DNA of 64,000 bases from the NCBI RefSeq assembly GCF_023660105.1, contig NZ_JAMHGA010000018.1, positions 124,001 through 188,000 of the forward strand, written 5' to 3'. Numbering within the stretch: the first letter of the stretch is position 1; every line of letters starts with the position of its first letter. This stretch comes from Desulfovibrio aminophilus. GTDB lineage: Bacteria > Desulfobacterota > Desulfovibrionia > Desulfovibrionales > Desulfovibrionaceae. Below, in pieces: positions 29,808 to 37,146 of the stretch. The notes under the pieces are model-generated. The model ran no database searches. It was not told where the DNA came from and worked only from the letters and a program-made list of their open reading frames with translations. Position numbers and translations under genes: made by a program.

Positions 29808-31133
29808 TTAGGCCTTTTTCCTGTCGCGCATGAGCGCGAAGCCTAGGGCCAGGATGCCCAGGGCCAGGACCAGGAAGTGCAGGAACATGTCCTTCTGGAT
29901 CGCGCCCCAGATGATGTACAGGGAGCCCATCCCAGCCAGCAGCGGGCAGAGGTAGCGGCTGAAGGGGCCCAGGTCCGTGAAGGTCTTCATCACCCAGATG
30001 TAGATGGAGATGTAGATCACGTAGAGGATGGCGATGGGCAGTTCGGAGACGTCCATGAACTGGCCCCACCAGCCCGCGAAGTTGCCGTACCAGACCAGGA
30101 GCCAGAAGCAGGACAGGAGGTAGCCGAGCAGCGCTGAGTTGATGGTGCTGTTGGTCACGGCGTTGATCCGGCGGAAGAACGCCGGGCAGGGGCCCATGTC
30201 GCGCGCGGCGATGCAGTACATGCCTCGGGCCGAGCCCATGATCAGGCCGTTGAGCGTGCCCAGGCAGGAGATGATGACGAAGACGGTGAGCAGCGTTCCG
30301 CCGATGGTGTTGAACACGAGCCCGATGACCTCCACCGGCGCGGCGTCGCCCGCTTCCAGCACCTGGGCGTTGGTCAGCACGCCGGAGATGCCGAGGTAGT
30401 AGAGCATGTAGATGGTCACCACCGCGATGGTCCCGGCGATGAGGGCCCGGGGCAGGGTGCGCTTGGCGTCGCGCAGTTCGGCGTTGATGACCGTGGCGAT
30501 GATCCAGCCCTCGTAGGCGAAGGCCGTGGACAGGGTGGCCACGGCGAGGCCGCCCTGGCCGGACACGCCTTGGGCGGTCTGCATGAAGTTGCCGATGGTC
30601 ATCCCGTTGCGCAGTCCCGCGATGCCGCCCACCACGGCCACCAGGCCCAGGGGGATGAGCTTGATCACGGTGGCGGAGACCTGCCACGCGCCCGCGAGCC
30701 GGGGCGAGAAGTAGTTCAGCAGGAAGAAGCCGGTCAGGTAGGCGACGGCCAGGGGCCAGAGGCCGTCCTTCATCCCGAGCAGCCCCACGGTGTATTTGGC
30801 CGAGACCCAGGCGAGCACCGCCACCAGCGTGGGGTAGTAGATGAAGGTCATGAACCAGGCCACCATGTAGCCCGCCTTCCTGCCGTAGGCCTGTTCGAAG
30901 TAGTCCACCACGCCGTTGACCCGCTCGATGCGGGTGGCGATCTTGGAGAAGACGTAGGCGGTCACGACCATGATCGAGCCGCCGATGAGCCAGGCGAGCA
31001 GGGCCGTGGTGAGGCTGCCGCCGGAGGCCTTGAGCACGTCGTCGGCCTTGAAGAACACGCCGGAGCCGATGACGATGCCGACGACCATGGCGGCCGCGGT
31101 CCAGAAACCGTATTTTTTTTGTAGGTCAGGCAT
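29808..31133 (-). CDS. Amino-acid permease, APC superfamily (LAT/SteT-like)
   Basis: A 441-residue carrier with about 12 membrane segments. GFWTAAAMVVGIVIGSGVFF (residues 9-28) is the first helix with the GSG substrate motif of APC proteins. STAFAYEGWIIATVINAE (about 205-222) is the helix-6 region; the sequence PRALIAGTIAVVTIYML follows. A close relative of L-amino-acid exchangers such as SteT. The gene is convergent with the exported hydrolase and divergent from the NCS2 transporter. A decayed copy of its last codons lies 1.5 kb away on the same strand. Confidence 0.9.
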   Translation of the reverse strand: MPDLQKKYGFWTAAAMVVGIVIGSGVFFKADDVLKASGGSLTTALLAWLIGGSIMVVTAYVFSKIATRIERVNGVVDYFEQAYGRKAGYMVAWFMTFIYYPTLVAVLAWVSAKYTVGLLGMKDGLWPLAVAYLTGFFLLNYFSPRLAGAWQVSATVIKLIPLGLVAVVGGIAGLRNGMTIGNFMQTAQGVSGQGGLAVATLSTAFAYEGWIIATVINAELRDAKRTLPRALIAGTIAVVTIYMLYYLGISGVLTNAQVLEAGDAAPVEVIGLVFNTIGGTLLTVFVIISCLGTLNGLIMGSARGMYCIAARDMGPCPAFFRRINAVTNSTINSALLGYLLSCFWLLVWYGNFAGWWGQFMDVSELPIAILYVIYISIYIWVMKTFTDLGPFSRYLCPLLAGMGSLYIIWGAIQKDMFLHFLVLALGILALGFALMRDRKKA

Positions 31134-31393
31134 TCCTTTCTCGCGTTTCCTTGGTGTGGACCCCGCGAAACGGGGCGAAAACCGGCGGATTTCGCCGTCG
31201 GCCCCGCTCCTCTCTCACCTTTCCCGCGCGTTATCAAGGGCGGCCTGGTCCATTTCGGCGGAAATCGCCGTATTTTCGGGACGCGCTCAGGCGATGACGC
31301 CCAATCCGTCTTGGATCTTGATTTGGCGTGGCTGATCTGAAAGAATCCGCAGGCTTCAATATCCCATGATCCTTCAGGAGAGGGGCGCAGCAC

Positions 31394-33091
31394 ATGATCC
31401 GCGACAAGCTCAAGTTCGACGTGGGCCAGACCCCGCCGCCGCACACCACGGTCTGCATCGCGCTCATGCACGTGTTCCTGGTCTTCGACGCGGTCATCTT
31501 CATCCCCAACGTGCTCGGCAAGACCACGGACATCGCGCCCCAGACCCTGGCCTTCATCACTTTCGCCATCATCATCGTCGCGGCGGCGTTCACGTTCCTG
31601 CAAAGCCGGACGCGGTTCGGCGTGGGCGCGGGATTCGTGCTCTTCACCGGCTCCTACAGCGCGTTCCTGCTCTGCTCCCTGGACGCGGTGAAGATGGGCG
31701 GGCTGCCCCTACTGGCCACCATGACCCTGCTTACGGCGCCGGTGGTCTTCCTGTACACCTTCTTCATCCGCTTCTTCCGGCACATCATCACCCCGGCGGT
31801 CGGCGGGGTGGTCATCCTGCTCATCGCCACCTCCATGGTGCCCATCGGCCTCGGGCTCTGGGCGGGCGAGACCGCCTCCGTCACCCGCCTGGGCATCGGG
31901 GCGGTCACCGTGCTCATCCTGACCCTGATGATGCTCTTCGCGCCGCCCTCCCTGCGCCTCTGGGGCCCGCTGCTGGCCATGGCCGGGGGCTACGGCGCGG
32001 CGGCCCTCACCGGGGAGCTGCATTTCGAGCACGCGGCCCACGCGGCCTGGTTCGGCCTGCCGCAACTCTCCGCCTGGCCCGGCCTGGAACTGAACCTCCA
32101 CTCCGCGCACCTGCCGCTCTTCCTCGCCTTCGGCATGGGCATGGTGGCCAGCATGATCGAGAGCACGGGCAACATCATGCTCGTGCAGCAGATCTCCATG
32201 CGGGACTTCCGGCGGGTGTCCTACGACCGGGTGCAAAGCGGCCTGTACTGCGACGGGCTGAGCAAGATCACGGCCGCGCTGCTCGGCACGGCCGTCCCCT
32301 CGCTCTACTGCGACAACCTGCCGCTCATCGAGATGACCGGCGTGGCCTCCCGTCGCGTCGGGGCGGCCGGGGCCGCGATCCTGCTCCTGCTGGCCTTCAT
32401 GCCCAAGGTCAGCGGCTTCGTCCTGGACATGCCCGGCCCGGTGATCGGCGGGTTCCTCATCGTCATCGCGGCCCTGCTGTTCCACGCGGGCTTCGGCTTG
32501 GTAGCCATGACCCGGCTGAACAACCAGCACGGCGTGATCCTCGGCCTGTCCCTGGTGGTGGGGCTGGTGGCCGGGGGCAGGTCGTTCTTTCCCGGCGTGG
32601 TGCCGTCCAGCCTGAGCCCGCTGCTCCAGAACAGCGTGGCCATGGGCGGGTTCACGGCCTTCCTGCTGAGCACCCTGGCCTATCTCGCGCCCCGGCGCGG
32701 GCTCACCGGCGTGTTCCGGGCCGACCCCGCCGAGGTCCGCGCCCTGCACGATCTGCTGGCCTCCGGCAGGCATCGCCTCCACCTGCCCCAGGAGCGCTTC
32801 AACGTCCTCTCCCTGTGCTGCGAGGAGGTCTTCCTGCACATGGTCGGGCAGGGGGGCCGGAGCGGCGACACGTTGAGCCTGCGGGTTTCCAGGACCGAGG
32901 AGGGCTGGGCCGTGGAGATGGTCTGCGGCCACATGATGGACGACATCAACAACTTCGCCCTGCCGGAATCCCTGCTGCAGGCCTCGCCGGACGAACTCGG
33001 CCAATTGGGCCTGGCCCTCTTCTCCCAGTTCGCCCGGGACGTGAAGCACATGGAGATCTCCGGTTACTCCTACATCTCCTTCCTGGTCTGA
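31394..33091 (+). CDS. NCS2 (SLC23) nucleobase transporter-like protein with C-terminal RsbW-like domain
   Basis: A 565-residue protein, CAGGAGAGG before the ATG. Residues 15-435 carry about 14 membrane segments with NCS2 features: FGVGAGFVLFTGSYSAF, GMGMVASMIESTGNIML (about 250-266; the helix-8 acidic residue region) and DMPGPVIGGFLIV. Residues about 440-565 are soluble. RFNVLSLCCEEVFLHMVGQG and ELGQLGLALFSQFARDVKHM resemble the N-box helix and the GLGL-lid and last helix of anti-sigma HATPase (RsbW/SpoIIAB) domains, but the N-box Asn and the DxGxG box are degenerate. The transporter call is solid; the C-terminal domain is by eye. Confidence 0.82.
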   Translation: MIRDKLKFDVGQTPPPHTTVCIALMHVFLVFDAVIFIPNVLGKTTDIAPQTLAFITFAIIIVAAAFTFLQSRTRFGVGAGFVLFTGSYSAFLLCSLDAVKMGGLPLLATMTLLTAPVVFLYTFFIRFFRHIITPAVGGVVILLIATSMVPIGLGLWAGETASVTRLGIGAVTVLILTLMMLFAPPSLRLWGPLLAMAGGYGAAALTGELHFEHAAHAAWFGLPQLSAWPGLELNLHSAHLPLFLAFGMGMVASMIESTGNIMLVQQISMRDFRRVSYDRVQSGLYCDGLSKITAALLGTAVPSLYCDNLPLIEMTGVASRRVGAAGAAILLLLAFMPKVSGFVLDMPGPVIGGFLIVIAALLFHAGFGLVAMTRLNNQHGVILGLSLVVGLVAGGRSFFPGVVPSSLSPLLQNSVAMGGFTAFLLSTLAYLAPRRGLTGVFRADPAEVRALHDLLASGRHRLHLPQERFNVLSLCCEEVFLHMVGQGGRSGDTLSLRVSRTEEGWAVEMVCGHMMDDINNFALPESLLQASPDELGQLGLALFSQFARDVKHMEISGYSYISFLV

Positions 33092-33110
33092 GCGGCCGGG
33101 AGGAGGCCCC

Positions 33111-33443
33111 TTATTTTTTCCTGAATTTGTCCCTGCCGCCGAAGACGTCGAACGAGAGCGCGTCGGTCCTGTAGCGCCCGGAGTGCAATACCCCCTCGGG
33201 GATGAAGTACGTATCGCCCTTGCCGTACCGTGTCGTCATGCCGTCGATGGTGATTTCGAACTCGCCTTCGAGGATGACGCCCCATTGGACCTCGTGCCGG
33301 TGCTCGGGAAAGAAGACCCCGGCCTTGGCCCTGAAAAAGACTCCCTGGACGTTGTCGCTTTGCAGCAAATGTCCCTCGATGCCTTCCATCGGCAGATCAA
33401 TCATGGGCAGGCCGGTGAGCAGGGGGGGGAGTTCGAGCGGCAT
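33111..33443 (-). CDS. Small cupin-domain protein
   Basis: A 110-residue single cupin. The metal-binding motif 1 HRHEVQWGVILEGEFEITIDG (in two parts, about residues 48-68) has two His and a later Glu; motif 2 is GDTYFIPEGVLHSGRY (about 76-91), with the final His. AAAGGAGGAATCC precedes the ATG. Such proteins may be small dioxygenases, isomerases or sensors. The gene stands alone on the minus strand, 19 bp from the convergent NCS2 gene. Confidence 0.88.
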   Translation of the reverse strand: MPLELPPLLTGLPMIDLPMEGIEGHLLQSDNVQGVFFRAKAGVFFPEHRHEVQWGVILEGEFEITIDGMTTRYGKGDTYFIPEGVLHSGRYRTDALSFDVFGGRDKFRKK

Positions 33444-33588
33444 GGATTCCTCCTTTTTATTTGCCTGAGACGGAACGACATGCGCCGCGTGCCTTGCGGC
33501 GCAATGTTTCCGCGCGCTGAGGCGTGACGTTCGGGGGGCATGTCTATTTGTTGGGCGATAACAAATGGAGCGTCGCTGTCAATGGGGG

Positions 33589-33605
33589 CGGCGATCGCCG
33601 TTTTT
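33589..33605 (+). terminator. Short palindrome with T-run
   Basis: CGGCGATCGCCG (33589-33600) is followed by TTTTT. The stem is perfect but the hairpin has no free loop, and both flanking genes are on the minus strand, so its use as a + strand terminator is doubtful. Confidence 0.3.
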
Positions 33606-33607
33606 CT

Positions 33608-34666
33608 CTACATCAGAAGGTGCTCCTGGTAGGCGTTTTCGCAGGGCGGACCGAAGGAGATCCATAGGACTCCCTTGCCTGGCAGCATGATGATCGAGGC
33701 CCGCGACTCCGTGGCCAGGACCGGCGGGACGTTGGGGTCCGGGTGGCGGCAGATGGAGTAGGGGAGCCCGTCGTGGTCGCGGAGCATCTCCATCACCTCC
33801 TCGATCCCGAGGCGGCCGTGGTGGTCCGCGATGAGCCGAGTCATGCGTTGCGAACGCAGCGGGCTGTCCGGCATGTACGCCAATCCCTGGTCCAGGGGGC
33901 GAAACTGTTCGCTCTCATAATGATTGGCGTGGACCAGGACGCCGTTTCGCGGCCGCAGTTCGACCTGCGCGCCGGGCACGCTCTCGATGCCCAGCGCGTT
34001 CCCCGAGGCGTCGGCGAGATGGTAGTATCCGAGGCCGTTGGCGGCGGATCGGATGACCGATATGGCCTCGCCCAGGCCGGGCGCGCGCATGGCCTTGGAA
34101 AGATAGACCGTGAGCGGCACCTGCGCCCCCGGCATGCCCGGTCCGAAGGTCAGGTTGGCGCAGTTGCAGATTCCGGCCGAGGTCATGAAATAGTAAGGTA
34201 CGCCGAAGAGGCAGACCGCGAAGGCCCGGGAGCCGTCCGCGTGGAGCAGGCGCAGCAGGTCTACGGGCGAGCAGGTGAACCAGTCGATGTTTTGCCCGGC
34301 GATTGTTCCGCCGTCCTTCGTGGCCGGGCCGGTGAGCGCCAGGGAGGTGCACATGGACGACAGGTTCGCGTAGTTGAACATGATCTCCAGGAAGCAGTGC
34401 AGGCAGAAGACCTCTCTGAAGTCCGCCCGCGCGCCTTCGGCCTGTCCCCGGATGAAGCCCACGGCGTCGGGGTCGAAGGCCGCGGCGGGTTCGAGCAGCC
34501 GCCGGGCGGCCCGGACGAGTCCCTGGCGGTCGGCCGGGTGCGGAAAATGGGAAAAGAGCCCGAAGAAATCCTCCAGTGCCCGCGTCAACTCGTCGGCGCG
34601 CGCCTCGCCGTACTGCCGCCCCATTTCGTACAGGCCGCCCCGGCATTCGATTGCAGCGTGGTGCAT
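33608..34666 (-). CDS. C45-family peptidase / acyl-CoA:6-APA acyltransferase-like protein
   Basis: A 352-residue Ntn-hydrolase-type protein. YEMGRQYGEARADEL (residues 13-27) is the conserved helix of the penicillin-acyltransferase-like group. SSMCTSLAL at residues 103-111 holds Cys106, the expected self-cleavage site and N-terminal nucleophile. GGTIAGQNIDW and GICNCANL follow with expected spacing, and SICRHPD lies near 305. Family members process amide bonds in peptides or antibiotic precursors; the substrate here is unknown. It is followed by none of its family's biosynthetic partners. An AraC regulator lies upstream on the same strand. Confidence 0.85.
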   Translation of the reverse strand: MHHAAIECRGGLYEMGRQYGEARADELTRALEDFFGLFSHFPHPADRQGLVRAARRLLEPAAAFDPDAVGFIRGQAEGARADFREVFCLHCFLEIMFNYANLSSMCTSLALTGPATKDGGTIAGQNIDWFTCSPVDLLRLLHADGSRAFAVCLFGVPYYFMTSAGICNCANLTFGPGMPGAQVPLTVYLSKAMRAPGLGEAISVIRSAANGLGYYHLADASGNALGIESVPGAQVELRPRNGVLVHANHYESEQFRPLDQGLAYMPDSPLRSQRMTRLIADHHGRLGIEEVMEMLRDHDGLPYSICRHPDPNVPPVLATESRASIIMLPGKGVLWISFGPPCENAYQEHLLM

Positions 34667-34757
34667 GTCCGTCCTCCTGGTTCCTTCGCGCCGAGCATAG
34701 CTGAACCGTTGGCCGGGTATTGGAGAAACGCGACAACCTGAAGGGCGGGAGCCGGGA

Positions 34758-35594
34758 TCACTCCATGCGGATGAGCGTGGCGTCGGCGGGCACGGCCTCC
34801 ACGGCGAACATCCGGCGCTGAGCCTGGGCCACCTGGCCGGGCGGCCTGCCGGTCAGGGCGTTGAATTCGTGGATCATGTGCGCTTGGTCCGCGTAGCCGC
34901 AGGCTGCGGCCAGTCCGGCGCGGCTGGAGGGCGGCCCGCCCAGACCCTCGAGGGCCTTCTGAAGTCGGATGAGGCGCAGGAGCATCTTGGGGCTGAGCCC
35001 GAGATGCGCCTTGAAGGCTCGTTCAAGGGTTCGGACGCTGGCGCCCGCCTCGCACGCGATCCGCGCCACGTCGGTTCCTCCGTCCAGGTTACGCGCCAGG
35101 GTCGCGGCCCTCCGGCACAACGGGTCGGCCATGAATCCCGGTTCGGCATGAAGGAACAGCCGGATCAGCAGGTCGCGCATTCCGGCCAGATCACGCTTCC
35201 GGATCAACCGCTCGCCGAGCTCCGTGCGCGATACGCCGCAGAGCGAATCCAGCCTGACGCGCGCGTTGAGCAGGTCGGCATGGGACAGGTCCGCCAGCCG
35301 GAGCGCCTGCCCCGGATGGAAGCGGACGCCGAGATAGATGGTTTCGCCGCTGGTCGCGACGAACAGGGGGCGGGTCGCCGGACCGTAGAGATGGATGCGG
35401 CAGTCGGAATCCGTGAGCGCGATGAGCAGATCGACGTTGCCGTCGGGGATCACCTCCGTGAGGAGGCGCGTTCGGCAGGCTTGGCCGCCGCCGAGCCAGA
35501 ACCTCTCGATCGTCCATTCCCAGTCCGGAGTGGGGAGGACGGCGGAGAACGGGAGCCTTGCGTGGTCCAGCGCGTCGGCGGGGTGCGAGTTCAT
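34758..35594 (-). CDS. AraC-family regulator
   Basis: A 278-residue regulator. ATG 35594 (MNSHPADALDHARL) is chosen because longer in-frame starts run into the divergent gene's promoter. The N-terminal half resembles the DUF6597-type sensory domain of many AraC proteins (LTEVIPDGNVDLLIALTD). The double HTH is at about 180-265: RIACEAGASVRTLERAFKAH and AAACGYADQAHMIHEFNALT. It is divergent from the AcfC-like binding-protein gene (119 bp apart) and upstream of the C45 peptidase gene, either of which it may control. Confidence 0.87.
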   Translation of the reverse strand: MNSHPADALDHARLPFSAVLPTPDWEWTIERFWLGGGQACRTRLLTEVIPDGNVDLLIALTDSDCRIHLYGPATRPLFVATSGETIYLGVRFHPGQALRLADLSHADLLNARVRLDSLCGVSRTELGERLIRKRDLAGMRDLLIRLFLHAEPGFMADPLCRRAATLARNLDGGTDVARIACEAGASVRTLERAFKAHLGLSPKMLLRLIRLQKALEGLGGPPSSRAGLAAACGYADQAHMIHEFNALTGRPPGQVAQAQRRMFAVEAVPADATLIRME

Positions 35595-35676
35595 GGCTAC
35601 CGCAGTATGCCACCATCCCCGGTGCGTGCCAAGGCCGCTCGGCCGGGCCCGGCGGCCGTCGCGCGCGTCCGCCATA

Positions 35677-35706
35677 TTGACCCCGGCGATGCGCTTTGGA
35701 TATATC
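35677..35706 (+). promoter_or_regulatory. Candidate promoter of AcfC-like gene
   Basis: TTGACC (35677-35682) and TATATC (35701-35706) are 18 nt apart. The box is so close to the ATG at 35,713 that the message would be nearly leaderless from that start. Confidence 0.4.
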
Positions 35707-35712
35707 GCCGGT

Positions 35713-36468
35713 ATGAATCGGATGGTCCGCGTTCTGGCGATCCTGCTGCCCCTGACTCTGACCTGTTGCGCCTGGAGGTGGGCCATGGCCCAGCCGTCCC
35801 CCTTGCCCGCCGGAGAAAGCCTGCGCGTGTACGGCCCCGGCGGCCCCTATCCGGCCATGAAGGAATGCGCCGCGCTGTTCACGGCCCGCACCGGTATTCC
35901 GGTGGAGGTGGTCAAGGGCCAACCCGACCTGCTCGTGGAGGCCGTCCGCTCCGATGGAGACCTGTTCTACAACGGCGCGGAGTACATGATGGGCGACTTC
36001 CTGGCCGCCCATCCCGGCGTGCTGGACGCGGCCGGAGTGACTCCGCTCTTCGCCCGGCGCATGGGCATCATCGTCCGGGCGGGCAACCCCAAGGCCATCG
36101 CGGTTCCCGAGGATCTGCGGAAGCCGGGGGTCGCGGTCCTGGACGTGCGCCTGGAGAACATGGCCGGTCCCCGGCATGATCCGCCGCAAGGCCTGCCCGG
36201 GGTGGCGCTCTCCGTGGTCACCGGAGAGCAGGGGTTCGCCGCCTGGGAGGAACGGCCGGACCTGGACGCCTGGGTCACCTACCGCACCTGGCACGCCCAG
36301 CTCACGGACGGCTCCCTGTTCCTGCCCCTGCCGGGGGCAGGAGGGCTGCGGAGCGTCGTGGTGGCCGAGGTCGTTGGAGCGCGGCGCCCGGAAGCGGCCC
36401 GGCGGTTCCGCGACTGGCTGACTTCGGAAGAGGCCCACGCCGTCTTTGTCCGACACGGCTTTGAATAG
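35713..36468 (+). CDS. Periplasmic substrate-binding protein, AcfC-like
   Basis: About 251 residues from ATG 35713; an alternative in-frame ATG lies at 35689. The N-terminus is a signal peptide (VRVLAILLPLTLTCCAWRWA). YGPGGPYPAMKECAALFTAR, then EYMMGDFL and ARRMGIIVRAGNPKAI are the pattern of AcfC, an accessory colonisation factor related to molybdate/sulfate-type binding proteins. LTSEEAHAVFVRHGF at the end is typical of that fold. No permease or ATPase gene adjoins, so it is an orphan. It is followed after 9 bp by a flavodoxin-family gene. The ligand is unknown. Confidence 0.78.
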   Translation: MNRMVRVLAILLPLTLTCCAWRWAMAQPSPLPAGESLRVYGPGGPYPAMKECAALFTARTGIPVEVVKGQPDLLVEAVRSDGDLFYNGAEYMMGDFLAAHPGVLDAAGVTPLFARRMGIIVRAGNPKAIAVPEDLRKPGVAVLDVRLENMAGPRHDPPQGLPGVALSVVTGEQGFAAWEERPDLDAWVTYRTWHAQLTDGSLFLPLPGAGGLRSVVVAEVVGARRPEAARRFRDWLTSEEAHAVFVRHGFE

Positions 36469-36477
36469 GGAGGCCGC

Positions 36478-37140
36478 ATGAAGATCCTGGGCATTCACTC
36501 CAGCCCCAACGGCAAGAGGAGCCAGACCCTGCGCCTGGTAAACGCGGTGCTGCGCGGCGCGGCCGGGGAGGGCGCGGAGATCGAGGTGGTGGAGCTTTGC
36601 AAGCTGCGCATCGAGTTCTGCATCGGCTGCCGCAAGTGCTTCAAGACCGGAGCCTGCGTCTTCGACGACGACTACGCGCCGCTGCTGGAGAAGATGCTGG
36701 CCGCCGACGGCCTCGTCTGGGGCTCCCCGAACTACTCCTTCTGCGTCACGGCCCGCATGAAGGCGCTCATCGACCGCATGGCCGACGTGATCCATCTCCA
36801 GTCCTTCGACGGCAAGTACAGCTGCGCCGTGGCCACGGGCGGCCGGGACGACGAGGTCATCACCCGCTACCTGTCCACCAATCTCATGGATTTCGGGGCA
36901 TACGTCAGCGGCACGGCCGGGGCCGTGGTCACCCGGGGGCCCGAGGCCGTGGACCGGGCCGAGGAGCGGGCCCTGGAGCTGGGCCGGGTGCTGGTGAACG
37001 ACATCCGCGCCGGGACGCTCTACTTCGACCAGCGCCGGGCCATGGACGCCAACCGCCGTGAGTTCCAGGCCAAGATCAGGCAGGCCGGAGAGGCCTGGAA
37101 GCACGAGTTCGACTACTGGGAGAGCCGGGGCTGGGCCTGA
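36478..37140 (+). CDS. Flavodoxin-family NAD(P)H-dependent oxidoreductase
   Basis: A 220-residue protein starting MKILGIHSSPNGKRSQTLRL, the FMN phosphate loop of the NADPH-dependent FMN reductase group. FCIGCRKCFKTGACVFDDD (about residues 47-65) carries the CxxC plus Cys arrangement of iron-sulfur flavoproteins and related reductases. GSPNYSFCVTARMKALIDR (about 82-100) is the second flavin loop. It is in an apparent two-gene operon with the AcfC-like gene. It differs clearly from the other flavodoxin at 5,887. Confidence 0.85.
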   Translation: MKILGIHSSPNGKRSQTLRLVNAVLRGAAGEGAEIEVVELCKLRIEFCIGCRKCFKTGACVFDDDYAPLLEKMLAADGLVWGSPNYSFCVTARMKALIDRMADVIHLQSFDGKYSCAVATGGRDDEVITRYLSTNLMDFGAYVSGTAGAVVTRGPEAVDRAEERALELGRVLVNDIRAGTLYFDQRRAMDANRREFQAKIRQAGEAWKHEFDYWESRGWA

Positions 37141-37146
37141 TCCGCC

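Noticed and set aside
28102-29811. 569-residue + strand frame across the permease scar and the hydrolase
   Set aside because: It reads the hydrolase in the wrong frame and is rich in Arg/Gly/Pro. The hydrolase frame has a signal peptide and catalytic motifs.
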